A stretch of DNA of 64,000 nt from Vicinamibacterales bacterium (GCA_036496585.1 DASXLB010000029.1:65535-129534); one strand, 5' to 3'. Counted from the first letter of the stretch, positions 36,511-46,596 are shown. A program made the numbers and translations. The notes: generated from the sequence alone by a model not told the origin.

Positions 36511-37808
36511 TGTCGGGACTGCTGCGCATCTGCACGGCGGGAAGCGTCGACGACGGCAAGAGCACGCTGATCGGCCGGCTGCTCTACGACTCGCGAAGCG
36601 TCTACGAGGACCAGGTGACCTCGGTCCGCGCCGCGTCCCGCAACCGCACGGCTGGGCCGCTCGACTTCTCGCTGTTCACCGACGGCCTGCGCGCCGAGCG
36701 TGAGCAGGGGATCACGATCGACGTTGCCTACCGTTATTTCGCGACCGCTCGGCGCAGCTTCATCCTCGCCGATACGCCTGGACACGAGCAGTACACGCGC
36801 AACATGGCCACCGGCGCGTCGACCGCCGACGTGGCGGTGCTGCTGGTGGACGCGCGGCACGGCGTGCGGCCGCAGACCGATCGCCATGCGCGAATTGCGC
36901 GGCTGCTCGGGATCTCGACCTTCGTGGTGGCGGTAAACAAGATGGATCTGGTCGGCTTCGACGAGCGGGTGTTCGCCGGAATTCACGAGAGCCTTCCCGC
37001 CGTGCTCGACGGCGCGCGCGTCCAGTCGATTCCGATCAGCGCGCTCGACGGCGACAACGTCATCAGCAACAGCGCCCGCACGCCGTGGTACGGCGGCCCG
37101 GCACTGCTGCCGTTTCTCGAACAGGCCGACGCCGGCGCCGCCGACCCGGCCGCGCCATTCCGCTTCCCGGTGCAGCTCGTCATCCGCCCCGATCACGACT
37201 TCCGCGGCTACGCCGGACAGATCGCGTCGGGCCGGATCGCGGTCGGCGACCCGGTGACGGTCTGGCCATCGGGCCGCACGACCATCGTCTCGCGCATCGT
37301 GACGTGGGACGGCGATCTGCCGGCCGCCTCGGCGCCGATGTCGGTGACCCTGACGCTCGCCGACGAACTCGACGTCAGCCGCGGCGACACCCTCGCGGAG
37401 GGCACCGTCCACGTCGGGCAGCGATTCAGCGCGAACATGGTCTGGATGGACGAGCGGCCGCTGCAGCCCGGCCGCCCCTACGTGCTGAAGCACGGCACGC
37501 GCACCGTGACCGCCGACGCCGACGCACCGCTGGCGCTGAACCAGATCGGCGTCGTGGGGCTGACGACCGGCCGCCCGCTCGTGTTCGAGCCGTATGCGAC
37601 CAACCGCACGACCGGCAGCTTCATCCTGATCGATCCGGCGACGAACTTCACCGCCGGCGCCGGCATGATCGTCGAGGCGCTGCCGGCACGGGCCGCAGCG
37701 GTCGCCGGCGGAGCCGCTGAGCGGCTCGCCGCGGCCGCCCGGCACGCGGGATCGGAAGCCGACGCCATCGCCGCGGTGCGAGCCGTACTCGAGGAGGTCC
37801 TGGTATGA
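36510..37808 (+). CDS. cysN: Sulfate adenylyltransferase subunit 1 (GTPase)
   Basis: GTPase partner of CysD that drives adenylyl sulfate formation. 432 residues; no C-terminal APS kinase domain is fused, which fits the use of an APS reductase here. EF-Tu-like GTPase motifs are AGSVDDGKSTLIGRLLYDS, LADTPGHEQYTRNMATGAS and VVAVNKMDLVGF. Two beta-barrel domains follow with VQLVIRPDHDFRGYAGQIAS and RFSANMVWMDERPLQPGRPY. Overlaps cysD and cysH. Confidence 0.96.
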   Translation: MSGLLRICTAGSVDDGKSTLIGRLLYDSRSVYEDQVTSVRAASRNRTAGPLDFSLFTDGLRAEREQGITIDVAYRYFATARRSFILADTPGHEQYTRNMATGASTADVAVLLVDARHGVRPQTDRHARIARLLGISTFVVAVNKMDLVGFDERVFAGIHESLPAVLDGARVQSIPISALDGDNVISNSARTPWYGGPALLPFLEQADAGAADPAAPFRFPVQLVIRPDHDFRGYAGQIASGRIAVGDPVTVWPSGRTTIVSRIVTWDGDLPAASAPMSVTLTLADELDVSRGDTLAEGTVHVGQRFSANMVWMDERPLQPGRPYVLKHGTRTVTADADAPLALNQIGVVGLTTGRPLVFEPYATNRTTGSFILIDPATNFTAGAGMIVEALPARAAAVAGGAAERLAAAARHAGSEADAIAAVRAVLEEVLV

Positions 37809-38443
37809 ACGTCGACGCCACGCTGGAACTCGTTGCCGCCGAGGTCGATCGCGCCGCCGCGCCGTGTGTGACGGCGAGCTTCCAGGCCGAGTGCGTGGTC
37901 CTGGTGCACATGCTGCGCGCGCGCCGGCCACGGATCCCGGTCCTGTTCCTCGACACCGCGCACCATTTCGCCGCGACGTTGCGCTATCGCGACGAGATCG
38001 CGGCGGCGTGGGATCTGAATCTCGTGACGTTGGCGGCCGCGGAGCCGTCGCCGGGCCTCTGGCGCGAAAGCACCCAGGCCTGCTGCGGACGCCACAAGGT
38101 CGGACCGCTCTTCGCGGCGCTCGCGGCCCACGACACCTGGTTCACCGGGCTTCGCCGCGACCAGTCGCCGTCACGCGCCGGGCTCGCAGAGGTCGAGCCG
38201 TTCGCGCTGGCCGACGGCACCGCGCTGCGGAAAGTCAGCCCGCTGGCGCGGTGGACGACCAGCGAGGTGTGGCAGTACGCCAGACAGCACGCGATTCCGC
38301 TGCTGCCGCTCTACGACCTGGGCTACACCAGCGTCGGGTGCGAACCCTGCACGACGCTGCCGCTCGATCTCGAGAACGAGCGATCCGGCCGCTGGGGCGG
38401 CCAGAAGCTCGAGTGCGGCATCCACATCCAGCCCGCGAGCTGA
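37805..38443 (+). CDS. cysH: Adenylyl-sulfate (APS) reductase
   Basis: Reduces APS to sulfite. 212 residues. The four cysteines of the 4Fe-4S type are present as CC (QACCGRHK) and CxxC (VGCEPCTT), which points to an APS rather than a PAPS reductase. C-terminal ECGIHI carries the catalytic cysteine. The gene overlaps cysN by 4 bp. Together with cysDN and without an APS kinase it gives the short route sulfate to APS to sulfite; a sulfite reductase is not in this window. Confidence 0.95.
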   Translation: MNVDATLELVAAEVDRAAAPCVTASFQAECVVLVHMLRARRPRIPVLFLDTAHHFAATLRYRDEIAAAWDLNLVTLAAAEPSPGLWRESTQACCGRHKVGPLFAALAAHDTWFTGLRRDQSPSRAGLAEVEPFALADGTALRKVSPLARWTTSEVWQYARQHAIPLLPLYDLGYTSVGCEPCTTLPLDLENERSGRWGGQKLECGIHIQPAS

Positions 38444-38449
38444 TTTCGT

Positions 38450-39673
38450 CTACACGCCGCGGAGGCGGTGCCCGAGCTTTTCTTTCTTCGTCTTGAGGTA
38501 TGCCAGCGTCGTCGCCGACGCCGGAATCTCGAGCGGCAGCCATTCGACTACCGACAAGCCGTAGCCTTCGAGGCCCACCAGCTTGCGCGGGTTGTTCGAG
38601 AGCAGCCGCATCGAACGGACCCCGAGGTCCTTCAGGATCTGCACCCCGATGCCGTAGTCCCGCTGGTCGGCCTTGAAGCCGAGACGCTCGTTGGCTTCGA
38701 CGGTGTCGAGCCCCTGCTCCTGGAGCTCGTAGGCGCGGATCTTGTTGGCGAGCCCGATGCCGCGGCCTTCCTGGTTGAGATACAGGATCACGCCGCGCCC
38801 TTCCTGCTCGATGCGCGACATGGCGGCGGCGAGCTGCGGCCCGCAGTCGCAGCGCAGCGAGTGGAAGACGTCGCCGGTCAGGCAGCGTGAATGGACACGC
38901 ACCATGACCTGCTCGCCATCGCCGATGTCCCCCTTGACCAGCGCGACGTGCGTTTCACCGTCGATCCCGCCGTCGAAGGCCACCGCGCGAAAGTCGCCGA
39001 AGTCGGTGGGCAGCTTGGCCGACGCGACCCGCCGCACCAGCGTCTCGGTCTTCATGCGGTACTTGATCAGGTCGGCGACCGTGATCATCAGCAGGTCGTG
39101 CTTCCTGGCGAACCGCACCAGCTCGGGAACGCGGGCCATCGTCCCGTCCTCGTTCATGATCTCGCAGATCACGCCGGCGGGATAGAGTCCGGCGATCCGC
39201 GCGAGATCGACGGCGGCTTCGGTCTGACCGGTCCGGACCAGCACGCCGCCGTCGCGCGCCCGCAGCGGCGAGACGTGGCCGGGACGCGCCAGATCCGACG
39301 GCCGCGTGCGCGGATCGATCGCCGTCAGGATCGTCGCGGCGCGGTCCGCCGCCGAGATGCCGGTGGTGATGTGGTACTTGGCGTCGATCGGCACGCAGAA
39401 GGCGGTGCCGAACGGCGTCGTATTGTCGTTGACCGCCAGCGCCAGCTCGAGCTCGTCGAGGCGGCTTCCCTCCATCGACAGGCAGATCTGGCCGCGGCCG
39501 TGCCTCGCCATGAAGTTGATCACGTCGGGCGTGACCTTCTCGGCCGCGATCGTCAGGTCCCCTTCGTTCTCGCGGTCCTCGTCGTCCACGACGATGATCA
39601 TGCGGCCGTCGCGGATGGCGGCCACCGCGTCTTCGATCGACGCGAACGGTGTCTTGCCTTTTCGCGTAGCCAT
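38450..39673 (-). CDS. ribBA: Bifunctional DHBP synthase/GTP cyclohydrolase II
   Basis: 407-residue fusion that starts both branches of riboflavin synthesis. N-terminal DHBP synthase (about 1-205) has [20 protein letters not shown] and [20 protein letters not shown]. The C-terminal cyclohydrolase has [20 protein letters not shown] with the zinc cysteines and [20 protein letters not shown]. Start ATG 39673 gives the family N-terminus ([20 protein letters not shown]). It is the last gene of ribD-ribE-ribBA on the minus strand and is convergent with cysH, 6 bp away. Confidence 0.96.
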   Translation of the reverse strand: MATRKGKTPFASIEDAVAAIRDGRMIIVVDDEDRENEGDLTIAAEKVTPDVINFMARHGRGQICLSMEGSRLDELELALAVNDNTTPFGTAFCVPIDAKYHITTGISAADRAATILTAIDPRTRPSDLARPGHVSPLRARDGGVLVRTGQTEAAVDLARIAGLYPAGVICEIMNEDGTMARVPELVRFARKHDLLMITVADLIKYRMKTETLVRRVASAKLPTDFGDFRAVAFDGGIDGETHVALVKGDIGDGEQVMVRVHSRCLTGDVFHSLRCDCGPQLAAAMSRIEQEGRGVILYLNQEGRGIGLANKIRAYELQEQGLDTVEANERLGFKADQRDYGIGVQILKDLGVRSMRLLSNNPRKLVGLEGYGLSVVEWLPLEIPASATTLAYLKTKKEKLGHRLRGV

Positions 39674-39690
39674 GCTTGCGTCTTCCCCGT

Positions 39691-40293
39691 TCACTTGCGG
39701 ACGTCCTTCAGGCTCTCCATGGCGCGCAGCACGTACTTGCCGAGCATGTCGCATTCGATGTTGACCGAGTCGTGCACGCGGGCCACCTTCAGGTTGGTAT
39801 GTTCCCACGTATACGGGATGATCTGCACGTCGAGCTGCCGATCGTCGACCCCCGCGACCGTCAGGCTGATGCCGTCTATGGCGACCGAACCCTTGCGGAT
39901 GACTTGCGCGGCGAGCGAAGGCGGGAACATCACGGTCATCCACCAGCAGTCGCCGTCCTGGCGCAGATCCTCGATCGTGCCGGTCGCATCCACGTGTCCC
40001 TGCACGAAGTGCCCGCCGAACCGCGCGTCGGCGCGCATCGGACGCTCGAGGTTGACGGCCGCGCCGCGCTTGAGGGCGCCGAGCGTCGTCACCCGCAGCG
40101 TCTCCGGCGACACGTCCATGTAAGCGCCGCCCTTCTCCGCCGAGACCACTGTTAGACAGACGCCGTTCACCGCGAGGGAGTCCCCGGGGACAAGCTGATC
40201 CGACAGATCCGTCAGCAGACGAAGCCGCACGCCCAACGTCGTCGGCTTGATTTCGGCAATCTCGCCGACCGCTTCAACCAGTCCGGTGAACAT
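39691..40293 (-). CDS. ribE: Riboflavin synthase alpha chain
   Basis: Dismutates two 6,7-dimethyl-8-ribityllumazines into riboflavin. 200 residues in two similar barrels: [43 protein letters not shown], then [15 protein letters not shown] and the second half ending [15 protein letters not shown]. The start overlaps ribD by 20 bp. A lumazine synthase gene (ribH) is not visible in the window. Confidence 0.95.
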   Translation of the reverse strand: MFTGLVEAVGEIAEIKPTTLGVRLRLLTDLSDQLVPGDSLAVNGVCLTVVSAEKGGAYMDVSPETLRVTTLGALKRGAAVNLERPMRADARFGGHFVQGHVDATGTIEDLRQDGDCWWMTVMFPPSLAAQVIRKGSVAIDGISLTVAGVDDRQLDVQIIPYTWEHTNLKVARVHDSVNIECDMLGKYVLRAMESLKDVRK

Positions 40294-41362
40294 AGCCTTC
40301 CACGAGCACCGTCTCGCCCAGCCACTCGGCGCGGCGCTTCTGCAATGATTCCCACGACAGCCGGCCGCCCCCGATCCAGTCTACCGAGCCCGGACCCAGC
40401 ACCGCCGGCGCAATATAGAGGTGCACCTCGTCGACCACGTTGGCGTCGAGCGCCGCGCGGTGCAGCGCCGCGCCCCCCTCCAGGAGGATCGACATGACCC
40501 CGCGAGCCATCAGTGCGTGGAGAGCCGGCACGATCCCCGCATCGTCGAGTTCGAGCACGTTCGCCCCGGCCGCGATGAGCGCTTCGGCCGCCTTCCCTGA
40601 GTCGGTGTCCGAAACTTTCGTACCGATGATTATGACAGGACCGGCCTCGAGCGTGCGCATGATGCGAGCGGTCGCGGCGGTTCGGAGCCGTCGATCGAAG
40701 ACGACGCGGGTGAGCGGCCGCGCCCGGTAGGCTCCACGAGCGGTCAGCAACGGATCGTCGGCCAGCAGCGTCCCCGACCCGACGCCGATCGCGTCGACCT
40801 CAGCCCGCTGCCGGTGAATCCGCCGATTGGCCGCCGCACTCGTCAGATAGGTTCGCGCGCCGGCAGCCGCCGACAGCTTGCCGTCGGCGCTGACCGCCGC
40901 TTTCAGGATTACATAGGGACGCCGCTCGCGGATATTGGTGAGAAACACGGCGTTCTGCTCGGCCGCGCGGTCGCGCTCGATGCCGACGCTCACTTCGACG
41001 CCGTGCTGCCGCAGATACCTGAGACCGGCGCCGTTCACCAGCGGATTCGGATCCTCGATCGCGATTACCGCCCGCGCGATGCCGGCGCGCGCCACGAGCG
41101 GGGCGCACGGCCCGGTTCGCCCGGTGTGGGCACAGGGTTCGAGCGTGCAGTAGAGTGTCGCGCCCCGTGCGCGGCCGCCGGCATCTTCGAGCGCCAGGAC
41201 CTCGGCGTGCGGGCCGCCGGCCATCCGGTGCGCGCCGCGGCCGACAGTGATACCGTCGGCGTCCACGATCAGCGCGCCTACCAGCGGATTGGGACTCGTC
41301 GTGCCGCGCCCGCGCTCGGCAACGGCGATCGCGGTGCGCATGAACCGACCATCGTCCTTCAT
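40274..41362 (-). CDS. ribD: Riboflavin biosynthesis deaminase/reductase
   Basis: 362-residue two-domain enzyme of the pyrimidine branch. Deaminase: RGTTSPNPLVGALIV, GGPHAEVLALEDAGG with zinc His and catalytic Glu, and LYCTLEPCAHTGRTGPCAPL with zinc cysteines. Reductase: AVSADGKLSAA, DAIGVGSGTLLADDPLLTAR and MSILLEGGAALHRAALDAN. It is 22 bp after ftsY on the same strand; the C-terminus overlaps ribE. Confidence 0.95.
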   Translation of the reverse strand: MKDDGRFMRTAIAVAERGRGTTSPNPLVGALIVDADGITVGRGAHRMAGGPHAEVLALEDAGGRARGATLYCTLEPCAHTGRTGPCAPLVARAGIARAVIAIEDPNPLVNGAGLRYLRQHGVEVSVGIERDRAAEQNAVFLTNIRERRPYVILKAAVSADGKLSAAAGARTYLTSAAANRRIHRQRAEVDAIGVGSGTLLADDPLLTARGAYRARPLTRVVFDRRLRTAATARIMRTLEAGPVIIIGTKVSDTDSGKAAEALIAAGANVLELDDAGIVPALHALMARGVMSILLEGGAALHRAALDANVVDEVHLYIAPAVLGPGSVDWIGGGRLSWESLQKRRAEWLGETVLVEGYVHRTG

Positions 41363-41384
41363 GCGTGCGGCGGATGGCGATCCG

Positions 41385-42308
41385 TCACCATTTTTCTTCG
41401 AACAACGCGTTCACATAGTCGTCGGGGGAAAACGGCACCAGGTCGTCGATCCCTTCGCCGACCCCGACGTAGCGGATCGGCAGCTTGAGATCGTGGGCGA
41501 TGGCGACGGCGATGCCGCCCTTGGCGGTGCCGTCAAGCTTGGTCAACACGATGCCGTTCACGCCGGCCACGCCCATGAACTCGCGCGCCTGGGTCAGGCC
41601 GTTCTGGCCGACGGTGGCGTCGAGCACGAGCAGCACCTCGTGCGGCGCTCCCGGCACCTCGCGCGCGGCCACGCGCCGGATCTTCTCCAGCTCGGCCATC
41701 AGGTTGGCGCGGGTGTGCAGACGGCCGGCCGTGTCGACGAGGATCACATCGCGCCCACGGGCCTTGCCGGCGGCAATCGCGTCGAAGACGACGGCCGCGG
41801 GATCCGAGCCGGCCTGCGCGCGGATGAAGTCGACGCCGGCCCGCGTCGCCCACACCTGCAACTGTTCGACGGCGGCGGCGCGGAACGTGTCGGCGGCGCA
41901 AATGAGCGGCACCTGGCCCTGCTCCTTGATCGCTCGCGCCAGCTTGCCGACGGTGGTCGTCTTGCCCGTACCATTGACGCCGACGACCAGCGTGACGTGC
42001 GGCTTCGAGCCGTCGGCGACCGGAACGTCTGCGGCCTTCAGGATCGCCAGGATCTCCTGCTTGACGAGATCGCGCAGCGACGCGCCTTTCGTGCGCCGCT
42101 CGCGCACGACGCCGACAATGCGATCGGCCGCTGCCACGCCGACGTCGGCCGAGATAAGCGCCTCTTCCAGTGCGTCCAGTGTCTCGACGTCGATGGGCCG
42201 GCTGCGCGTCTCGGCGGTATCGGCCCGGCCGACGATCTCGTCGAAGCGCTCGACGAACTGCTCCTTGGTGCGCGATAGAGAGGCTTTGATCCGGTCGAAG
42301 AAACCCAT
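41385..42308 (-). CDS. ftsY: Signal recognition particle receptor FtsY
   Basis: Membrane-associated GTPase that receives the Ffh-ribosome complex. 307 residues, with only a short N-terminal region and no long acidic A domain. Start GFFDRIKASLSRTKEQFVER; GTPase motifs VVGVNGTGKTTTVGKLARAI, VDTAGRLHTRANLMAELEKI, LTKLDGTAKGGIAVAIA; C-terminal YVGVGEGIDDLVPFSPDDYV. An in-frame ATG 18 codons upstream adds non-family sequence. Confidence 0.96.
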   Translation of the reverse strand: MGFFDRIKASLSRTKEQFVERFDEIVGRADTAETRSRPIDVETLDALEEALISADVGVAAADRIVGVVRERRTKGASLRDLVKQEILAILKAADVPVADGSKPHVTLVVGVNGTGKTTTVGKLARAIKEQGQVPLICAADTFRAAAVEQLQVWATRAGVDFIRAQAGSDPAAVVFDAIAAGKARGRDVILVDTAGRLHTRANLMAELEKIRRVAAREVPGAPHEVLLVLDATVGQNGLTQAREFMGVAGVNGIVLTKLDGTAKGGIAVAIAHDLKLPIRYVGVGEGIDDLVPFSPDDYVNALFEEKW

Positions 42309-42345
42309 GCTGTTCCGCGTTGTCTCTGTTGATCTGTATTGACCG

Positions 42346-43353
42346 CTAGGCGAGGCCGTCACGTTCCGAACGCTGCGGCCGCAGCATCAGCGCGTCGACC
42401 GCGCTCAGCGCAGTCGTCCGCCCGTCGAGCACGGCCGCCATCTGCGCAGCCAGCGGCAACTCGACACCGTGCCGCCTCCCGAGCGCGAGCGCCGCCCCGG
42501 TCGTGCGCACGCCTTCGGCCACCATCCTGGTCCCGGCCAGAATCTCCGGCAGCGCCCGACCCCGGCCAAGCTCGATTCCGACGTGGCGATTGCGGCTCAG
42601 ATTCCCGGTACACGTGAGCACCAGATCTCCCAGTCCGCTCAGGCCGGCCAGCGTCTCGCGGCGGCTGCCCTCCGCACAGGCGAGCCGCGACATCTCCACC
42701 AGGCCGCGGGTAATGAGCGCCGCCATCGCGTTGTGCCCGAGCCCGAGCCCCTCGACGACGCCGGCCGCGATCGCAATCACGTTCTTCAGCGCGCCGCCAA
42801 ACTCCACGCCCGCCACATCGTCGCTCGCGTAGAGGCGAAGGGCCGGTCCCTTCAAGCGCTCCTGAACGCGCGCGGCGGCAGCGGCGTCGGTCGACGCCAC
42901 CACCACCGCCGTCGGCAATCCGCGTGCGACCTCGACGGCAAAGCTCGGTCCCGACAGCACCGCCACCGGATGCCCCGGCAGCTCCTCGCCGATTACGCGC
43001 GACATCCGCGCCAACGAGTCCGCCTCGAGGCCCTTCGTGGCGCTGACAATCACCGCGCCGGTCGCGAGGAACGGGCGCGCCTGCCGCAGCACGTGCCGCA
43101 TGCCGTGCGACGGCACCGCCGCCAGCACGAGGGGCTCGCCGGCGAGCGCCTCCTCGATCGAAGCCGTCGACCGCACGCTCGGTCCCACGACGACATCGGG
43201 CAGGTAGCGCTCGTTGCGCCCGAGGTTCACGATCGAGGCCATCAGCGCCGGATCGCGACCCCACAGCCGCACGTCGAGCCCGACGCGGCCGCAGTGAACC
43301 GCGAGCGCCGTCCCCCAGCTGCCGGCACCCAGCACCGCGACGGGTTCGTTCAT
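42346..43353 (-). CDS. gpsA: NAD(P)-dependent glycerol-3-phosphate dehydrogenase
   Basis: Makes sn-glycerol 3-phosphate for phospholipids. 335 residues. Rossmann start VAVLGAGSWGTALAVHCGR, KGLEADSLARMSRV, VLSGPSFAVEVARGLPTAV, then VAGVEFGGALKNVIAIAAGV with the catalytic lysine and GLSGLGDLVLTCTGNLSRNR. The ATG overlaps the plsY stop, so the two phospholipid genes are coupled. Confidence 0.96.
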   Translation of the reverse strand: MNEPVAVLGAGSWGTALAVHCGRVGLDVRLWGRDPALMASIVNLGRNERYLPDVVVGPSVRSTASIEEALAGEPLVLAAVPSHGMRHVLRQARPFLATGAVIVSATKGLEADSLARMSRVIGEELPGHPVAVLSGPSFAVEVARGLPTAVVVASTDAAAAARVQERLKGPALRLYASDDVAGVEFGGALKNVIAIAAGVVEGLGLGHNAMAALITRGLVEMSRLACAEGSRRETLAGLSGLGDLVLTCTGNLSRNRHVGIELGRGRALPEILAGTRMVAEGVRTTGAALALGRRHGVELPLAAQMAAVLDGRTTALSAVDALMLRPQRSERDGLA

Positions 43354-43955
43354 CGCTGCTCGCCTCCCAGCGCTCCGTCGCGAGGCCCCATCCGGCGTTC
43401 GGTGCCGCGCAGGATCCGCCGCAGGTTGGCGCGATGTCGGAAGAGAATCAGGACGCCGCTGCCCGCCGAGGCGGCCACCACGGTTCGGGAGCCGCCGCTC
43501 AACAGCGCGACCGACGGCAGGGTGACCGTGGCGGCCACGGACCCGAGCGAGATGACGCGCGTGCCCCAGACGACAATCAGGAACACGGCCGCCGCCGCGA
43601 TCGTCGCGATCGGCGCCAGCACTCCGAACACGCCGGCCGCAACCGCCACTCCCTTGCCGCCGTGGAACCGAAGCCACACGGGATAGATGTGCCCCACGAC
43701 CGCCGCGGCGCCGGCGGCCGCCATCGCCGACGGCGTGCCTTCGATCGCCGCGGCCAGCAGCACCGTCGCGGCCCCCTTGAGAATGTCCAGCGCCATGACG
43801 ATCACGCCGAGCGGCGTGCCGGTCGTGCGGAGCACGTTGGCCGCCCCGACATTGCCGCTGCCGGACACGCGAACGTCGATGCCGGCGCGGCGCGCCACGA
43901 TGAAGGCGAAGGGCACTGAACCGACGGCGTAGCCGATGAGGATCCACGGGATCAT
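43350..43955 (-). CDS. plsY: Acyl-phosphate:glycerol-3-phosphate acyltransferase
   Basis: Inner-membrane enzyme that acylates glycerol 3-phosphate at position 1. 201 residues with about five helices. Cytoplasmic loops carry SGSGNVGAANVLRTTGTPLG and GHIYPVWLRFHGGKGVAVAA, two of the family's conserved motifs. The ATG at 43955 follows a short gap after cinA's upstream region. It feeds directly from the GpsA product. Confidence 0.95.
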   Translation of the reverse strand: MIPWILIGYAVGSVPFAFIVARRAGIDVRVSGSGNVGAANVLRTTGTPLGVIVMALDILKGAATVLLAAAIEGTPSAMAAAGAAAVVGHIYPVWLRFHGGKGVAVAAGVFGVLAPIATIAAAAVFLIVVWGTRVISLGSVAATVTLPSVALLSGGSRTVVAASAGSGVLILFRHRANLRRILRGTERRMGPRDGALGGEQR

Positions 43956-43998
43956 CGTGGACAGCGTATCAGGTTGAGAGTTGGCGGTTGGCAGACGG

Positions 43999-45261
43999 CT
44001 AGACGTCGACCGTCATGAGCCTGATGCGATTCAGCGCGGCCTGCGTTGATTGATACTTCACCTGGGTCCGCGCGCCGATGAACTGGAACGTCCGCACGAA
44101 CGCGTCACGCCCCGGCGCCAGCACGGCAATCACCACCGTGCCGACCGGCTTCTCCGCCGAGCCGCCGCCAGGGCCGGCGATGCCGGTGATAGCGACCGTC
44201 ACGTCGGCGCCGGTGCGCGCCTTGATGCCCTCGGCCATCGCGATCGCCACCGGTTCGCTGACCGCCCCGTGCTGCTGCAGCGTCACCGCCGGGACGCCGA
44301 CGAGCGCGATCTTGTCGGCATTGTCGTAGGCGACGACGCCGGCGCGGACGTAGGCGGAGCTGCCGGCGACGTCGGTGAGGCGCGACATCAGCAGGCCGCC
44401 GGTGCACGACTCCGCGGCCGCGATCGTCCAGCCGCGCGAGACGAGACGCTCGCCGACGATTTCTTCCATCGCGCGGCCGTCGCTGCTGTAGACGTGGCTG
44501 CCGAGCGCGGCAAGCAGCTCCGCGCGAACGCGGTCGAGGACCGCGAGCGCCCGCGGCTGGTCGCGATCGCGAACCGACAGGTGCAGCTCGACCTGCCCCA
44601 TCGCCGCCAGAATCGTCGTCGCCACCGGCGGGGTGGCGCCGCGATAACGCGCATAAATCGGCTGCGCGAGTTGCTCCACATGCGATTCGCCCAGGCCGGT
44701 GAGGAAGAGCGACGTCCGGAAGATGCGCTCGTCGCCGGCGCGCTCGGCCAGCGGACCCTCGCAGACGCGATCGAACATCGGCTGCATCTCGCGCGGCGGC
44801 CCGGGCAGCAACACCACCGCCTGCCCATGGTGATCGATGAACAACCCCGGCGCCGTACCGTTGGGATTGTCGAGCACCAACGCTCCTTCAGGCACCTGTG
44901 CCTGGCGTCGGTTCATCTCCGGCATCTCGAGGCCGCGGCGCGCGAACCGCGCCTGGATCGCCTGCACGATCCGCTCGTCGATCGTCAGCGGCCGCTCGAG
45001 CACCGCCGAAACGACATCGCGCGTCAGGTCGTCGTCGGTCGGGCCGAGCCCGCCGGTGAGCACGATCACGTCGACCCGCGCCAGCGCCTGGCGTACCGTG
45101 GACGCGAGGTCCCCTGGTTCGTCGCCGACCACGTGCTTGAGCCGCAGCTCGATGCCGAGCGCCGACAGCCTGTCGGCGATGTAGAGCGAGTTGGTGTCGA
45201 CCCGCGCCGAGCCGAGCAGCTCCGAACCGACAGCGATGATTTCCGCGGCGTGCAGCGGCAT
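43999..45261 (-). CDS. cinA: CinA family protein (nicotinamide-nucleotide amidohydrolase/damage-inducible)
   Basis: 420 residues. N-terminal molybdopterin-binding-like domain HAAEIIAVGSELLGSARVDT, VIVLTGGLGPTDDDLTRDVV; C-terminal CinA domain AAESCTGGLLMSRLTDVAGS and GIAGPGGGSAEKPVGTVVIA, which in studied members deamidates nicotinamide mononucleotide or repairs damaged NAD-related metabolites. One bp separates it from the pgpA stop. Confidence 0.93.
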   Translation of the reverse strand: MPLHAAEIIAVGSELLGSARVDTNSLYIADRLSALGIELRLKHVVGDEPGDLASTVRQALARVDVIVLTGGLGPTDDDLTRDVVSAVLERPLTIDERIVQAIQARFARRGLEMPEMNRRQAQVPEGALVLDNPNGTAPGLFIDHHGQAVVLLPGPPREMQPMFDRVCEGPLAERAGDERIFRTSLFLTGLGESHVEQLAQPIYARYRGATPPVATTILAAMGQVELHLSVRDRDQPRALAVLDRVRAELLAALGSHVYSSDGRAMEEIVGERLVSRGWTIAAAESCTGGLLMSRLTDVAGSSAYVRAGVVAYDNADKIALVGVPAVTLQQHGAVSEPVAIAMAEGIKARTGADVTVAITGIAGPGGGSAEKPVGTVVIAVLAPGRDAFVRTFQFIGARTQVKYQSTQAALNRIRLMTVDV

Positions 45262-45262
45262 C

Positions 45263-45727
45263 TCACCGGATCCACGCCGGCAGCAGCCACATCAGCAGCC
45301 GCAGCGCCAGGTTCGCGTACACCCCAGCCATCGCATCGTCGGCCATGATGCCGAGGCCGCCGTGCAGCTTTTCGAAACGGTTCGCCGGAAACGGCTTGAT
45401 CACGTCGGCGACGCGAAACAGCAGGAACCCGGCCAGAGCCGCCGACCATCCCGCCGGAATGAACGCCAGCGTGATCAGCATCCCGAGCACCTCGTCGATC
45501 ACGACGGGTCCGGGATCGATGCCTCCGAAATACCGTTCGGCGTGGGTGGCCGCCCACGTGCCGACGAAAAACGTGACCGCGATGAGGCCCACTTCGATGA
45601 TGGGCGACCGCGTCCACCACACGAGGAGGTAGACGATGAGCCCCGCCGCGGATCCGACGGTGCCTGGCGCGACAGGAAAATACCCGCAATAGGCGACAGT
45701 CGCGAGAAAGACCGCGAGACGAATCAC
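45263..45727 (-). CDS. pgpA: Phosphatidylglycerophosphatase A
   Basis: Removes phosphate from phosphatidylglycerophosphate to make phosphatidylglycerol. 154 residues with about four membrane helices. Motifs GYFPVAPGTVGSAAGLIVYL, DPGPVVIDEVLGMLITLAF, FLLFRVADVIKPFPANRFEK and GGLGIMADDAMAGVYANLAL match PgpA, including the catalytic DD. The start overlaps the RDD gene stop by 4 bp. Confidence 0.95.
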   Translation of the reverse strand: MIRLAVFLATVAYCGYFPVAPGTVGSAAGLIVYLLVWWTRSPIIEVGLIAVTFFVGTWAATHAERYFGGIDPGPVVIDEVLGMLITLAFIPAGWSAALAGFLLFRVADVIKPFPANRFEKLHGGLGIMADDAMAGVYANLALRLLMWLLPAWIR

Positions 45728-46596
45728 GCTTTCACGACACGGGTGTCGGCGAGGCGGTCGTGCAGACCGCGATGGTCCCCGAAAAGAACCGGCAGCAGGC
45801 CCAGCCCGGCCGGGACGAGCCCGAGCAAGAGCGCGGCGGCGCGGACGAGGGCGTGCCCGAAAGTGACGTGCTCCGAGCGCGGCGCGGCCGGGTCCGCCGG
45901 GACGACGCGAATGCCGGTGGCCATCTTGCCGATCGTCTGACCGCCCGCTGCCACAAAGGTCGCGAGATAGCCGCCGTCGACCAGCAGCAGGAACGAGATC
46001 ACCGGCGCGCCGGGCAGGAGCGTAATGTCGGCGAACGTCAGGTCGCAGATCCGCAAGGTGAAGTACAGCACCATGACGTTGATGACGGCGAGCAGCGAGA
46101 AATCGACCGCTGCCGCGCCGATCCGCGCCATCATGCCGGCGCGGCGGCTGTCGAGCTCGGAAGCCGCAGCAGGCGCGGGGGGCGACGATGACAGGTCGAG
46201 TCCAAGTTCCGGCTCCGGAGCGGACGGCACCGCGACGATCGGGAATTCCGCGGTGTCGAGCGCGAGGCGCGGCTCCGGATCGCGATCGGCGCGTTCGCGC
46301 TTCGGCCGCGCGGGGCGGCCGGGCGTCGGACCGCGGCGGACGGCGAGCGGGGCCCGCGGCGTCGGATTCGGCGGCACGAGCGGCGCGTCCGGCTCGGTGC
46401 CGGGAGTGAACAGCGGAAGACCTCGGGCCGGTTCGTGGAGCGTGAAGTCGCCGAACGGACCGACCGGTTCCTTCCCGTTCTGAATCTCCAGATCGCTGGG
46501 CGGCGGTTCGACGGCGAGCGAGAAATCGTAGCCGCAGTTGCGGCAGCGGTCGCCGCTATCGAAGCTGAAGTACTGGCACTTGGGGCATTTCGGCAT
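45724..46596 (-). CDS. Zinc-ribbon RDD-family membrane protein
   Basis: 290 residues. N-terminal zinc ribbon with CPKCQYFSFDSGDRCRNCGY, a long Pro/Arg-rich linker (about residues 35-145), then an RDD domain of three helices: RRAGMMARIGAAAVDFSLLA, VSFLLLVDGG-like region with GGQTIGKMATGIRVV, and a C-terminal helix ending HDRLADTRVV. RDD proteins are often membrane transport or envelope accessory proteins; function here unknown. It abuts the TPR gene upstream and overlaps pgpA. Confidence 0.85.
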   Translation of the reverse strand: MPKCPKCQYFSFDSGDRCRNCGYDFSLAVEPPPSDLEIQNGKEPVGPFGDFTLHEPARGLPLFTPGTEPDAPLVPPNPTPRAPLAVRRGPTPGRPARPKRERADRDPEPRLALDTAEFPIVAVPSAPEPELGLDLSSSPPAPAAASELDSRRAGMMARIGAAAVDFSLLAVINVMVLYFTLRICDLTFADITLLPGAPVISFLLLVDGGYLATFVAAGGQTIGKMATGIRVVPADPAAPRSEHVTFGHALVRAAALLLGLVPAGLGLLPVLFGDHRGLHDRLADTRVVKA